Shown: positions 13,901 through 25,310, numbered from the stretch's first letter. The stretch: 64,000 nt of DNA from Trichoplax sp. H2 (GCA_003344405.1 NOWV01000016.1:744001-808000), one strand, 5' to 3'. The notes: generated by a model from the sequence alone, not told the origin. Translations and numbers: made by a program.

Positions 13901-14239
13901 AATTAATAATCAGCGATAAACTGTCAAAGTGCAATTGAGCTATTAGCTTGATGTGATTTATTTACTAAGTGGTATCTTGCTGGTTTTAAGCTGATTGTTA
14001 GAAATTACAATTTAATCATACCACGATTCGCAACCTAACATTGCCTTTACTATAGGCAAACGTATCATTGCACCTCGCTAGGCCGTCAAGCTACCGCATA
14101 ACGTATGCAATCCGTCGTACATGTATTTCGAGCAACGCAAACACGGATAGCCGATTACCTAGAAATGATTACAGGAATACATTTGGTCATGGCTGTTTAA
14201 TCTTTGCAGAAAGAATCTAACTATACGAGTATTCACTGT
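10910..14239. other. Intergenic between the MAM-Frizzled gene and the repeat cluster
   Basis: Apart from the remnant at 11524-12058 there is little structure. A weak exon-like frame lies on the minus strand around 12565-12700. It follows a fair acceptor (a pyrimidine run ending TTTTTACAG), reads ERLQHKVKKLSQCFDEDMDL and ends in TGA. No partner exon was found, so I do not call it a gene. The stretch 14030-14160 is less AT-rich than its surroundings but open in no convincing frame. Confidence 0.4.
11524..12058 (-). pseudogene. Decayed coding remnant, family unknown
   Basis: Read on the minus strand from 12058, a protein-like frame (AHWFLVYRYLYLRIARCYDQ ... YSSVGYALNHMTLAEELQ) stops near 11870. 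The adjacent frame then continues with protein-like composition (SFIHSKFYQQGCRDFHPETF, then YYSSLQEIHTFIRCC). It meets TGA near 11730 and goes on (LAYRHFHAIFYHHKKLSAV, NSGNVKYVITFASTN) to TAA at 11524. The frame changes have no usable splice sites: candidate introns would be only 19-31 bases. This fits a gene broken by at least one indel and one stop. I do not recognise the family. A live gene with unusual exons is less likely but not excluded. Confidence 0.35.
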
Positions 14240-14640
14240 AGATCATACTACCTTTCAGCTATAGCACTTGAGCCATTACTCTTCGGAGCAACTATTTGCA
14301 TATTTTTGATTTTATAGCCGTAATGATTAAATGATATTTCAATGTTAATAACCCATAGATAAATTATACTACCGTATCTCATACTATCCATCAACTGTCG
14401 TATCTGAGCTATTATTCTTCGGTGTAACTCGTATTTGCATATTTATGATTCCATAGCCATAATGGTAAAATGATATTACAATGTCGATAACGCATGGGTA
14501 AATGGCACTACTGTGCTCCATACTACCTATCAGCTGTCGCACACTAGCTATTATTGTTCGATTCAACTCGTGTTTGCGTGTTTTCTCGTATGATCCCATA
14601 GCTGTAATGATAGAATGATATTGCAATGTTGATGAATCTT
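14240..14640. repeat. Tandem repeat, about 137-base period, three copies
   Basis: Three diverged units start near 14245, 14381 and 14519. They share a core resembling CATACTACCTATCAGCTGTC, followed by GAGC(C)ATTA...TTCGG and a block around TTGCATATTTATGATTCCAT. The open frame on the minus strand through this array is a by-product of the repeat and is not treated as a gene. Confidence 0.75.
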
Positions 14641-14647
14641 CGGTAAA

Positions 14648-14692
14648 TTATAGGGGAATTTTCAATTATCAATGATTCTGAAAATTTCCCTA
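14648..14692. repeat. Short hairpin element, MITE-like remnant
   Basis: GGGGAATTTTCA on the left mirrors TGAAAATTTCCC on the right, around a core ATTATCAATGATTC. The same arm sequence forms the ends of the better-preserved inverted repeat at 29601-29677, so the two belong to one family. This copy looks like a shortened or recombined version. Confidence 0.55.
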
Positions 14693-15189
14693 AATTATAC
14701 TACTCTATTCTAGGAGTTTAATCGTTTGTATGAGGCTATATCAGTAGAAGTATATACTATAACAGTGCGTAACTGCCGTGATATACCGTTATATTCGTGC
14801 ATATGCATGCGTAAGAATGGATCCAGTAAAGGAATTTATAAAGGAAGCTATATTGTATACTGAATCTACTATTGATGCGCTTATTTCATTGACCAATTTA
14901 TAAAGTGTAATAACGTTATCCAATGGCGATAGAGCATTTCGACCCATATGTATCGAGATTAGTTATAACCTGATGCATGCGTACACTCATCATAATAAAT
15001 GAACAAACTGTAAAATGAGTAGCGACTAGCTCTGGTCAGAACCTATTTTAATCGAAGAAACTGGCTGCAGTTTCTCATACCCTGATATTAACCATCCACT
15101 CAAGAAAGCTCAAAATTATTTTCTCCTTTGGAACTATTAAAATTATACACATCAGTATATCATGTTCTTAATGGATGAATACTTTTATA

Positions 15190-15465
15190 CTTATTAAAGA
15201 ATTGATTTCGTTTCAACAGGTTTTCATTATATCTTATCCCTTGAGGAATACCTACAGTATATCGAAGAATTGATTTCGTACGACGTCATTATATCATATC
15301 TTTTGAGAAATACTGCTACCCATATCAAAGAATTAATTTTATTTAAATGCGTCAATAGGAGACTTACCCATATATCATATTAAAGGCTGATTTTGTTTCA
15401 ACGTGTCCATCTGATGTATTTTTCGATGAAGACTTTTACCTATGTCAAAGAGCTGAGTTTGTTGT
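15190..15465. repeat. Degenerate tandem repeat, about 65-base period
   Basis: Diverged units each contain a version of AAAGAATTGATTTCGTTTCA, followed by a TCATTATATCATATC-like block and a GAGGAATAC-like block. They start near 15197, 15260, 15326, 15384 and 15447. The array runs directly into the longer repeat that follows. Confidence 0.6.
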
Positions 15466-16370
15466 TTCGTGATTCTTAGTTTTAGTTTTAATGATAGATA
15501 TAAGTGATCTCCTTGATTGCAGAGTCTTTATTTTTATAATTAATTAACACAGTAGTACCATGGAAATTGATTGCACTATGCAGTATTCAATAGAGTTAAC
15601 AGTAAATGCAGTAACTCCAATAGAATATTATTTTATTTCCTGATTGTTAGTTTTAGTTTTAAAGATAGATATAACTCATATAAGTAATCTTCTCGATTGC
15701 AGAGTTCATATTTTTAGTGAATAAAGCAGTACCTTGGAAATTGATTGCGCCATGCAATCATACGCTCGTATATACTACTAGTGGTACAGTCAATACTCCA
15801 AACATAGGGAGAGGCAGTCGAAATGTATTTGAAACATGATGGAGCGATGACGTCATATCTAGTTTTAAAGATAGATATAATTCAAATAACTAATCTTCTC
15901 GATTGCAGAGTACACAGTAGTACCATGGAAATTGATTGCACCATGCAGCATTCAATAGAGTTAACAGTAAATGCAGTAACTCCAATAGAATATTATTTCC
16001 TGATTCTTAGTTTTAGTTTTAAAGATAGACATAAGTGATCTTCTCGATTGCAGAGTCTGTATCCTTACTAATGAAGTAATACCATGGAAATTGATTGCAC
16101 CATACAGTATTCAATAGAGTTAACGGTAAATGCAGTAACTCCAATAGAATATTATTTCCTGATTCTTAGTTTTAGTTTTAAAGATAGACATAAGTAATCT
16201 TCTCGATTGCAGAGTCTGTATCTTTATTAATGAAGTAGTACCATGGAAATTGATTGCGCCATGCAATCATAAGCTCGTATATAGGGCTAGTGGTACAGTC
16301 AATACTCCAAACATAGGGAGAGGCAGTCGAAATGTATTTCGATGGGGCGATGACGTCATATCTGCCTGTC
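15466..16370. repeat. Compound tandem repeat upstream of the ependymin-related gene
   Basis: Units of about 160-170 bases begin with a version of TTCCTGATTCTTAGTTTTAG (near 15470, 15637, 15997 and 16156). They continue through TCTCGATTGCAGAGT, CCATGGAAATTGATTGC and AGTAACTCCAATAGAATATT. A different segment of about 125 bases, holding AATACTCCAAACATAGGGAG and a TGACGTCA site, is inserted twice, near 15737-15867 and 16244-16362. The second copy lies about 220 bases before the TATA box of the downstream gene. Confidence 0.8.
16351..16358. promoter_or_regulatory. CRE/ATF-type palindrome TGACGTCA
   Basis: A perfect TGACGTCA lies 230 bases upstream of the TATA box of the ependymin-related gene. 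An identical site is at 15848-15855 in the first copy of the duplicated segment. In animals this palindrome is the consensus site of CREB/ATF factors. Use here is inferred from position only. Confidence 0.4.
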
Positions 16371-16488
16371 AAGTGCTGATCGAGTTTTTCTTTCTTTTGA
16401 TCTCAGTTGTTGTCAGTGTACTGTACCGGCGTCCAGTCCTGTCCAATACCAGTGTAACAGTTCAATACTGAGTTGTGAGTATCCGTGT

Positions 16489-16507
16489 TATGGAGTGCCA
16501 CTCCATA
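16489..16507. promoter_or_regulatory. Inverted repeat in the ependymin-related promoter
   Basis: TATGGAGTG and CACTCCATA form a perfect 9-base inverted repeat around a single C, ending 73 bases before the TATA box. It could be a dimeric factor site. No factor is assigned. Confidence 0.35.
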
Positions 16508-16580
16508 GCACAGTACTGTAGAGTGGAGCTGTCTGGAAAATCGTCATGTGAGCTGCGTACGGCCTTACGTATGGAATGTC

Positions 16581-16586
16581 TATAAA
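16581..16586 (+). promoter_or_regulatory. TATA box of the ependymin-related gene
   Basis: TATAAA lies 59 bases before the chosen ATG. It places transcription start near 16611 and leaves a leader of about 30 bases. Because an in-frame ATG at 16586 overlaps this box, that upstream ATG is probably not translated. Confidence 0.6.
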
Positions 16587-16639
16587 TGCAAACGAGCAGC
16601 AAGGTCAGGACATTATTCGTTATTCGTTCCAGCTGGAAA

Positions 16640-17326
16640 ATGTTGCGTTCGTTGATATTCTTAGCTATCCTGTGCTCTGCAGTATATGCCTCGAAAAAGC
16701 CTTGCTGTGTGCCTGGCCAATGGTCTGGTATGATATTGCAAGGAGGCTTTGATTCTATGGGAAAGGGTAAAGCTCAAAAAAATATTACTTTCGCTGCTAA
16801 ATTACATGTCTACCTCGATGCCAAAATGGGCAAATACAGGGTTGACGAGAGCATCACCACTTCCAAAAGCAATATCACCGTCATTTCCGACTATAAGGCT
16901 GGTCTTCAATACCTTGTGATTGGTAAGAAGTGTACTACTAGCAAGTTGATGGGAAAATTCCCCAATCTGTGTATTCCGAAGACTGCAAATTTCCTTGGAA
17001 GTGGAGTACTTGGCTTAAAATTAAATTATGATTTATTCAGCTTTTCGTCTACTGATCGAAAAACTGCTGGTATTGTGGCTGTAACCGACAAAGGCTGTCT
17101 ACCTGTTTTTGAATCGATAACCTTGCCTGTTGCTGGTAAGACACCACAGCAAGTAGCTGTTTCTCAGATCTTTAGCAACATCAAGCCTGGAATTAAAGAT
17201 GATTCAATATTTAAAAAGCCTTCAAACTGCCCTTCTCAACCTGAAAAGGTCATTCAAGGCTTGGATCCTCTAACTTATCTTCATGAGAGATTGGTACAGC
17301 GTGCACTAAAGCAGCTCGGTCAATAG
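16640..17326 (+). CDS. Ependymin-related secreted glycoprotein
   Basis: Single-exon gene of 228 residues. The start at 16640 was chosen over the in-frame ATG at 16586 because it opens a clean signal peptide (MLRSLIFLAILCSAVYA) and lies downstream of the TATA box. The mature part has the ependymin pattern: CCVPGQWSG at the start, a central CIPKTANFLGSGVLG, then DKGCLPVFES, a GIKDDSIFKKPSNC block near the end, and six cysteines overall. Two NIT sequons (near residues 50 and 74) suggest N-glycosylation. Family members are secreted lipid- or calcium-binding proteins of the extracellular matrix or lysosome. The substrate here is unknown. Lack of introns, unlike its neighbours, could reflect retroposition or intron loss. 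A polyadenylation signal follows at 17405. Confidence 0.9.
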   Translation: MLRSLIFLAILCSAVYASKKPCCVPGQWSGMILQGGFDSMGKGKAQKNITFAAKLHVYLDAKMGKYRVDESITTSKSNITVISDYKAGLQYLVIGKKCTTSKLMGKFPNLCIPKTANFLGSGVLGLKLNYDLFSFSSTDRKTAGIVAVTDKGCLPVFESITLPVAGKTPQQVAVSQIFSNIKPGIKDDSIFKKPSNCPSQPEKVIQGLDPLTYLHERLVQRALKQLGQ

Positions 17327-17404
17327 AGCATGGGAACATTTGCCTTTTTTGATAGTATTGATTATAGTTTAGTCATTGCACTCTATCCATCACTTAAAAT
17401 CGAA

Positions 17405-17410
17405 AATAAA
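17405..17410 (+). promoter_or_regulatory. Polyadenylation signal AATAAA
   Basis: AATAAA lies 79 bases after the stop codon of the ependymin-related gene, on the same strand, at a normal distance. Confidence 0.5.
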
Positions 17411-20119
17411 AATACGTCTTGAAAGTATTCAATCAGTAAAAATCCACATTTACAAGGTTGTTTTGTCATCTCTACTAACGGTAAATAACAGGTTATCAAT
17501 GCTTCCTTTGATCACCATACGCTTAGTAGATGTCGACGATAGGATATCTAATGTTATAGTCTAGCGGTAATCTCTTACCGACTCTGTTTTTTGCATACTT
17601 AATCGTAGCCATAGAGTAGCTACTCCAGGATGTCCTGTTGCTAACACTAAATAAAATAAAGCTATCTTACAAAAGGAAATATCTTGTCAACGGTGTTATC
17701 AGAGACTAAGTAAAAAATTGACAACATGTACTAATGGTGAAACAAGTAAGACGGCAGTTGTTCGCGTAATTAGCACATAATAGTCATTTATACGTTGATT
17801 AATATGATCTTAGGCAATATCGATTGATTCATATCAGGCTTTATCATTGTCACAATTATATTGCACTCTAATGATGAGAAGATGAGCCAATTTCAGAATG
17901 GTACCTTTCTACCTTGACAGTTCAATTTAATGAGAAATTGCAAGCAGCACCTTCGGTACACCTAAGCTTCAAGTTTTCACCTTGCAATATTATTTGTTAT
18001 TATCAGTGCATCAAACAGACCGTCAAGAAAGAATTCTTTTTATTACTTTTATCATGCAAAGCGGTTGACAAAAATCAAAGGATAGAACAGTACATGACAT
18101 CATCTAATTCAGTTCACCAATATTTAAAAAGTGATTTGTTGAAAGATGCTTCAGCATTGAAGAATTACGCTTTGCGTCAATATCGCTTTGAGATATGAAC
18201 GGTAATTACAATACTTTAATGAAATAATTAAGAGAAATATTTGATTCTGATATCTGCCTATACAGAAACGACAGTCTTGACGATTAAAGTCAAAGGGTAG
18301 CTTGATTACATGACTAAAATCTGCTTCACTTGCATGCTAAACTATTGATCAAATTAGCATCTAGTTTACCCGTCTTCTTTCTGATACTTTGTACTTGTAA
18401 GATAAATAATAACCGTAGCAACAATATCACATGATATTGGAATGATTGGCCTCTTATTAAAATATCAATTGGATACTGTACGTATCTATTAATACATATC
18501 ATACTATTGTCTTCCAATAGGATATAAACAATGGCGTTTATTAATTTCAGTAGAACAGCTCTATATGTATGACTTATACTTCTTTTGCGATCGATTTTTA
18601 GTGGAATGGCATAGAACTTTTTTAATGCTGAGCTATCGTATTGATAAATGAATTCATTTACCATATGTTACTAGATGATTAACTGTAAAAATTAAAACAG
18701 ACTATTACATCGACTTTACTCAATTACTTGTAAAGGCTATCAGTTGAGTATTTTTCATATACAGCAGTGCTACTTATGGCCAATAACTGATCTCTGTCGC
18801 AGAACAGGATTTAATCTTACATATTTTTTACCTTCTTTCTTCAGTAATGGACTATTTTATCGACTTTGCTCAATGACTTGTAAAAGCTATCAGCTGAGTA
18901 TTTTTCATGTACAGTGCAATAGTGTTACCGATGACTAAGAACTGATAGCTGTGGCGATAGAGCAAGATTTAAGCCTATGCATTCTTGACCTCCTTTCTTT
19001 AGCAATGTATTGTTTTATCGGCTTTGCTCAATGACTTATAAAGACTATCAGCTGAGTATTTTTTATGTACAAAAGTGCCATCTGTATGTCCTATAATGAA
19101 CTGATATCTGCGCTTGAGTGGATAAAAGTAAAATCTTAAGTCCAATGGAGTTACACAAATCTGTACGTTCGTTCTAGCGTAATGATTAAAGAACGCCCGC
19201 AGAAGCGATTTACGGTAATTTTAAAAATTTATCTTAAATTACTATAAAAGACTTGCTAGATATGTCTTAGATTTAGATACGTAATAAAGTTCAATACGAA
19301 AGCAGCGTAAATACTGTTTTACTTTTTCACGAATAGTAATTGGAACATTTTTGCAAGGCTCAATATTAAAGTATGCAATTATATACTGTGTAGTGAGTGT
19401 GTATATATACATCAAAACTTGTTATTAAAATTCAGTTTGAATATAAATATCTAAAGGTACTTATTCACTATAACAACTGAACTAATTATTAACACGAAGT
19501 ATCAGGAGCAAGACATTCTATTAGTAATTGAAATTCGTTTCTTTAGATATTAGTCATGAAGGCGAATTTGTATTTTAGAAAAGATTAAGAATTTTATTTC
19601 CACATTCATTAAATTTCTTTAAACGATAATGATCAACTATAATGAGCGACAGTTGTATTTAATTTGCCATTTCTTTTAGTTGACCTTCGGTAATTTCCTA
19701 TGTTACTAACTAATAATAATAATAAAATATATTGGACACAATAGAGTTGGAAAATATAACGAATAAATTTTCGATATTTGATAGAATTTAAAAGATGAAA
19801 AAATTTAGCAGACGGTATGTAATATGATACTACCGCTGTGATTGTAAATTTACAATCCCAGAGATCTAGCCGAATACATTGGTGATGAACTCGATTATTT
19901 ACAGTTGATCAAGAGATGCCGTCGTTGTAGATTGAAGAGACAGTTACCGTTACAATATTATTTGGTCAACAAAATGACAATCAGCAAACTGATGAATAAC
20001 ACCGGTATAAAAATATCTAATTTAGTAAGTTTCGCTCCTTACAAATTCATAAGATAAAAATGGCGTATTACTTTTACAAGAAGTTTGATACACCAGTAAG
20101 AAAGTGTAGGAATTACGTT
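17411..20119. other. Intergenic, convergent between the ependymin-related gene and TBC1D13
   Basis: No supported exon. The main structure is the tandem repeat at 18700-19110. Open frames near 17914-18198 (+) and 18326-18664 (-) have no recognisable domains, splice partners or composition change and are left out. Confidence 0.45.
18700..19110. repeat. Tandem repeat, about 150-160-base period, three copies
   Basis: Units start near 18701, 18851 and 19012. Each contains TTATCGACTTTGCTCAATGA, then a CTATCAGCTGAGTATTTTT-like block followed by TGTACAG, and a TGACCTCCTTTCTTTAGCAA-like block. The copies are clearly diverged, so the array is not recent. Confidence 0.7.
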
Positions 20120-20231
20120 TTACATTCCTCTGAGTTCCGCTGCCTTCTTTAGAATGATATGAACGTCACTAACTGGATAATTCTATATTTGAGATGAATC
20201 CCACAATTAAAATCCGTTAATGTGTACAGGT

Positions 20232-20265
<34 letters not shown>

Positions 20266-23200
20266 TAGTGTATTTAAGCAGTTTCGATCAGTAGCAAACG
20301 ATGCGCTTAATGCATACTTGCAACGTTTTGATAATATCCGCAAATTCGCCTTGAAGAATTTCATCTCTAACCAAACTATTAAGGTAATCAGTGAAATCAT
20401 ATGTTAGCTTTTTAAAGTGTACAGACATGATAAGATTATTTTTAACAACTGGCGGTACCCACATTAGCATTGCGCAACATACGCATAGCAAAAATTCGAA
20501 TCTATTCTCTTCCGCGAATAGCGAATCCCAAATTCTAATTACATCTGTAAATCAATGACATAAAAGCGTATTAAAAATCATTTTACTGCCACAAACAAAA
20601 TGGAACATAGTTATGCTATTAAGAAATACCGGGCAGAGGAAATTCTTGAGATAGAAGCAGTGTGAACCAACGGAAGCAATAAAATTCTGGACGAATTCCT
20701 TTATCTTCCTGTAACGTGTAAAGTAATGTTGTGGGATAATCAGCAAGTCAGTCACAAGCTATTGTAGTACTTCCATAGATAAACATAAAGTACAACCACA
20801 AGGATAACCATGCTATACGAAAAATTACTTACGAGAACTTGCCATACTGCACTATCTTTATAGCGAATAGACTGACATACGCGTTGCATCCAAAATCCTT
20901 GAAAGTGATAATGTAAATGAAATAATTAAAAATTTAAACTCCGTCAAGTATTTGTATTGCTACCAGTAATTAGTATAAAGGACTTAATAGCCACCGATTC
21001 CGCAGACTGAGTTATCTAAGGTTCTTATAAAATTGTCCCTATTTTCCGCCATTAAATTCGTGAAGCAGAAGAATGCATCACATTCAGCATATCCTAAGGC
21101 GTGCCGATTTATTACATAGATTAGTCAATGCTGTGGAAACGGATGAAAAAAATGCGCAATATAAACTCATCACTTACTTTTCCATTCAGAATTGCTGTCA
21201 ACAGCAAAAATGTAATATATTGGACCCATAATTTCATTCATTCCCTTTCAGATCGAATCGCAAACAAATTAACCATAAGAATTTAAAGTTAATTTTTTTC
21301 ATGAGTGTAAACTTCATACTGTTAGCAAAATACTCGTATACCTGAACATAGCCGATGCCAGGGTTTAACTTTGCATAAATAAACAGCATCCTCTCTACTA
21401 CCTAAACATTAGCAGAACATGCCAACTAGTTAGAACTATAACGAATAGCTTAAACTTAAAGCAATGAAAGCTGAGCAATACAAGAATAACAGTTTAATTT
21501 AGTCAGATTTCAAATTACGATAAAGAGTTCTTACCTCCCAGTGGGCTTCTTCGCCTTCTGATAAAGTGTGATACTCTTGATCTTTAGACTTATTTTTGAT
21601 CTATCCGTATAACAAGGAGTCATTAGTAATTGAATAGATTTTTAACGTGGGTTACTAACAAAGCCCTGCAGCAAACAAATAGTCATATCATAGCAATCAT
21701 GGATAAATGATTACCTTTTGAACACCTTGTCTATTGGTCGTTACTTTCGACTCTAATAATACAGTTTTCTCAACGCGTTTTCTTAGAGCTTGGGAACCTT
21801 GATCATAGTGATTAGTGGTGCGATCAAGTTAGTTGATTACTGTACAATGTTTGTCAATTGATAAGTTTGATTCTAACTCCTACCTTTTTTCTTACATGGA
21901 AATTCAGTTGCTTTTTGAAAGAAAGACATGTCGGGATATAAACGCCTGCAAGTCAGGAAAATGTTAAATTATTATATGACACCATGACTTTATGGAGCAA
22001 AGGTGATCTTTATCGATATCTACCTAGCATCTTTATCGATTTGTGACAAGACTTCGTTATCCTTAAAGTATGTCACCCATTGGCTTTCCGGATCTAGGCT
22101 AAGCGGCTAAATGATCCCATAATAATTTGTATATAGAATTGGGTAACAGAATTGATGAGATTTGTTCTATGGACATGTTCAATTCATGGAAGTGTGCTAC
22201 AGTACTATTCTAACGTACATGATCATTGACATCATGCAAATGATCTCCTTCATTTTCATCGTCAGCAGCGAGGCTAGGATTAATAATAATATCGTCGAGA
22301 AAGCTGTCATATAGGTCTCTGCATTGTGGAACGCGAAGGAAATTGCAAAAAGTGCATACAGTAAGTATCCATATCATCAAAATTAATCAGACGGTACAAC
22401 ATTGATATTATGTTGCAATAAAAATGTTACCTTTTTGCTTTAAGAATATTATCCCACCCAGATCTTTTGGTAGGTAAATACCCTAATAATAGCTGAAAGC
22501 GATACATCGTTCATAAGATATTGTAAATAAACGTTGCGATTAGTAAGGTACTTTAATTGCATAGTTGAGATTGACAGTTTATAGCATGACATGTTATCGC
22601 TACACTAGTACTAAATCGAAATTAAAATTGTAGTTGTAAGTAAAACAGCTGCTGATTTATGGGCCTTTTGTGAAGACTGTTGAAATGTACTAATATTTTT
22701 TAATCACTTCGTAGCAACATGTGCTATCGTATGCTATACCTTGCATCAAGTGGTAAATATCGCTTAATCGAGGGTATCTGTAGCAGTTGGCTAATCCAAT
22801 ATAGTAAGGCCATAGTACAGCGTAACGATGTACATTGTACGGTGATCTCGCTACTATTTTTTATCAAAGTAACAACATATCAACTATTACACAGTATACT
22901 CGTATGTAAACTATTATAATATACAGTACTATGATCCAAGACGGGACAATAAATTAAGATAACTTAATAAACTGGAAATATTTCTTTATCGATAAATAGT
23001 TAATGTAGAGACATCAGGTCGTAAGTACCGCATATTGTATTGTAGAGTGTATAATGGCATATTCGATAGAAAGTTAATTAATTAGAATATTACGGTGATC
23101 AATGATGGTTTACATATGTTCAACAATGTATCCGGGACAAGAGATGCAATAGGAATAATACGAGTATTAATTACCCTCCAAGCCAGTGGCCTTATCCATG

Positions 23201-23964
23201 CAATGTCTGGAATTCCTATTATTAAGAAGTGAATGGAAAAGTCTGAGTTGAAGTTTGGGTTATAAGTAAAAAGCTTAACAATTATGCATTCTTTGTCAAG
23301 ATATTGGCAGTGAAAAGATTCAACGATCATAATTCAATTTATTTGGATTTTTGCTCGATGTGATCGGTTGAAAAATCAATATACCGTAAGAATTTATTGA
23401 TAGCAGGCTATCTTGTATACAGTACATATCTTTTACCTGATCAAGTTATTCTACATAATGTAACTCGATTGCTTGGTACAGAAAGTAACGTCCATATACG
23501 GCGGACGACTGTATCCATCTGACAAGTTTAACTACTGCAGTGTGTGATCAACTGTTGTTGGATGTAGGTATTCTGCAGGGACTAGTTACTGATATTACAG
23601 TACAGTATTCTGTACACTGATTACTCTACTCAGACGAGCTCTATACTGCCTACAGTGGGTTATATATGTCGAAGGCAGCAGCGCTATCTAATTTCAATTT
23701 GTTTCAAATGGAGTCATTAATAAATGCTCACTCTCCCCCTCCCCCCCAAAAATGGATCTTACCATTGAAGCATAATTGGCGTAATTGATGTAAATCGAGC
23801 TTATCCTCAGTTAAAATTTTTTTAAATTGGTCAACCCTAGATCAATGTAAAATAGAAAGATAGGAATAGATATCAAAAATGGTTTACTATGAGAAAATGA
23901 CAGAGAGAAATGCCTACTAGCTCGAGATTGAATTATTCGCTTACCTCGTACTATAGGTAGACAT
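20120..23964 (-). CDS. TBC1D13: TBC1 domain family member 13 (Rab GTPase-activating protein)
   Basis: Complete in 17 exons: 23964-23945, 23836-23763, 23215-23175, 22492-22431, 22318-22219, 22106-22024, 21945-21896, 21797-21715, 21600-21535, 21401-21342, 21244-21178, 21093-20995, 20897-20833, 20708-20630, 20544-20463, 20375-20318, 20182-20120. The sum is 1152 bases, or 383 residues (human protein about 400), with all phases matching. It follows TBC1D13 from end to end: MSTYSTRVDQF start, LRQLCFNGIPD, QWVTYFKDNEVLSQ, VVERMLFIYAKLNPGIGYVQ, GMNEIMGPIYY, FRWFTLLLSQEFPLPDVIRI and the NYPVSDVHIILKKAAELRGM end. Both catalytic fingers of TBC domains are present: Arg in IDKDAR and Gln in GYVQ. Human TBC1D13 acts on Rab35. 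The target here is inferred. Donors at 20994 (GTGGCT) and 20462 (GTGGGT) are weak but needed by phase and homology. Compared with human, about ten residues are missing after ATEFPC (exons 7 and 8). Confidence 0.95.
20235..20262. repeat. (AT)n microsatellite in the last TBC1D13 intron
   Basis: An uninterrupted AT dinucleotide run of about 14 units lies inside the intron 20183-20317. It is likely to vary in length between individuals. Confidence 0.9.
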
Positions 23965-24526
23965 CACGTTTTAATTGTCGAATTATCCACAATTGATATC
24001 AATCATCGGCGTAATCGTTGTATCCTACAGTTGGGAGTTGTATTTTTGCTACCAGTGCAGTGCCAATAAGTAACTACAACAGCCAGTCTACAATCTGAAT
24101 ACCCTATTTGTCGACTTTTTCCTTTCTACGTTGTAATACTGCCACTCAAGGTTGAAAGCTGCCCGTAGAGTATGCAAATAATCACTGCATGGTCAAATTA
24201 TTATGCAGCGCTTGGTGTAAACATGTCGGATTTTTGGAAGGCGTTTCTCTCCTGTACCATAGAGTTACACCATGGACTGTAGAAGCCTATAGAAGAGCCT
24301 AGCCAACAATAGCAATGGTGGGTAATAAACTGCCCAGGTTTACTTTGCGCACCAGGGTCGGTGCCTACTGGCCCGCTCTCAGTACACAACGGGTCAGTGT
24401 ACTGTATGTGAAAGCAATCAAGCGTCAACCGGGAGCTTGACGATGGACTCATCACCGACCATAGTAACATTAACTTGACTAGACACTGTATAGTGTACAC
24501 TGTACAGTGTACAGTACGGTAGTATA
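23965..24526. other. Upstream region of TBC1D13
   Basis: This holds the presumed promoter of TBC1D13, with no clear TATA box. From about 24480 it contains overlapping GTGTACACTGTACAGTGTAC palindromes that lead into the satellite. A minus-strand open frame at 24201-24500 shows no family signature. Confidence 0.35.
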
Positions 24527-25310
24527 ACTAGACACAGGACAGAGGACTGTACAGACGGCGGAGCAGTCAGACAGACGGACTCTCCGGAGCCAATATGGAA
24601 AAATGATTACTTAGTATGGGATCTTTCATGTCTAGTTTCTAAATGACTTGGTGCTCATTTCAATAGTGTCTATGATCTTATATGACTGTTTTCAAGCCGA
24701 ATTATAGTAGCAGACAATACTAGACACTGGATAGAGGACTGTACAGACGGCTGAGCAGTCAGACAGACGGACTTTCCGGAGCCAATATGGAAAAACGATT
24801 ACTTAGTATGGGATCTTTCATGTCTAGTTTCGAAATGACTTGGTGCTCATTTCAATGGTGTCTATGATCGATCTTATATGACTATTTTCAAGCCGTATTA
24901 TAGTAGCAGACAATACTAGACACTGGACAGAGGACTGTACAGACGGCTGAGCAGTCAGACAGACGGACTTTCCGGAGCCAATATGGAAAAACGATTACTT
25001 AGTATGGGATCTTTTATGTCTAGTTTCTAAATGACTTGGTGCTCATTTCAATGGTGTCTATGATCGATCTTATACAGTATAACTGTTTTCAAGCCGTATT
25101 ATAGTAGCAGACAATACTAGACACTGGACAGAGGACTGTACAGACGACTGAGCAGTCAGACAGACGGACTTTCCGGAGCCAATATGGAAAAACGATTACT
25201 TAGTATGGGATCTTTTATGTCTAGTTTCTAAATGACTGGGTTTCATTTCAATAGTGTCTATGATCTTATATGACTGTTTTCAAGCCAAATTATAGTAGCA
25301 GACAATAAGG
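24527..25310. repeat. Satellite-like tandem repeat, 192-202-base unit, four copies
   Basis: Units start at about 24527, 24719, 24914 and 25116. Each opens with ACTAGACACTGGACAGAGGA and contains GCAGTCAGACAGACGGACTT, CCGGAGCCAATATGGAAAAA and ATGGGATCTTTCATGTCTAG. Copies are very similar, so the array is young or homogenised. Units differ by small indels such as GATCGATC against GATC. A fifth unit lies beyond the gap at 26462. Confidence 0.9.

Noticed and set aside
16586-16639. Upstream in-frame ATG adding 18 residues to the ependymin-related protein
   Set aside because: It overlaps the TATA box and would bury the signal peptide. The ATG at 16640 gives a normal secretory start.
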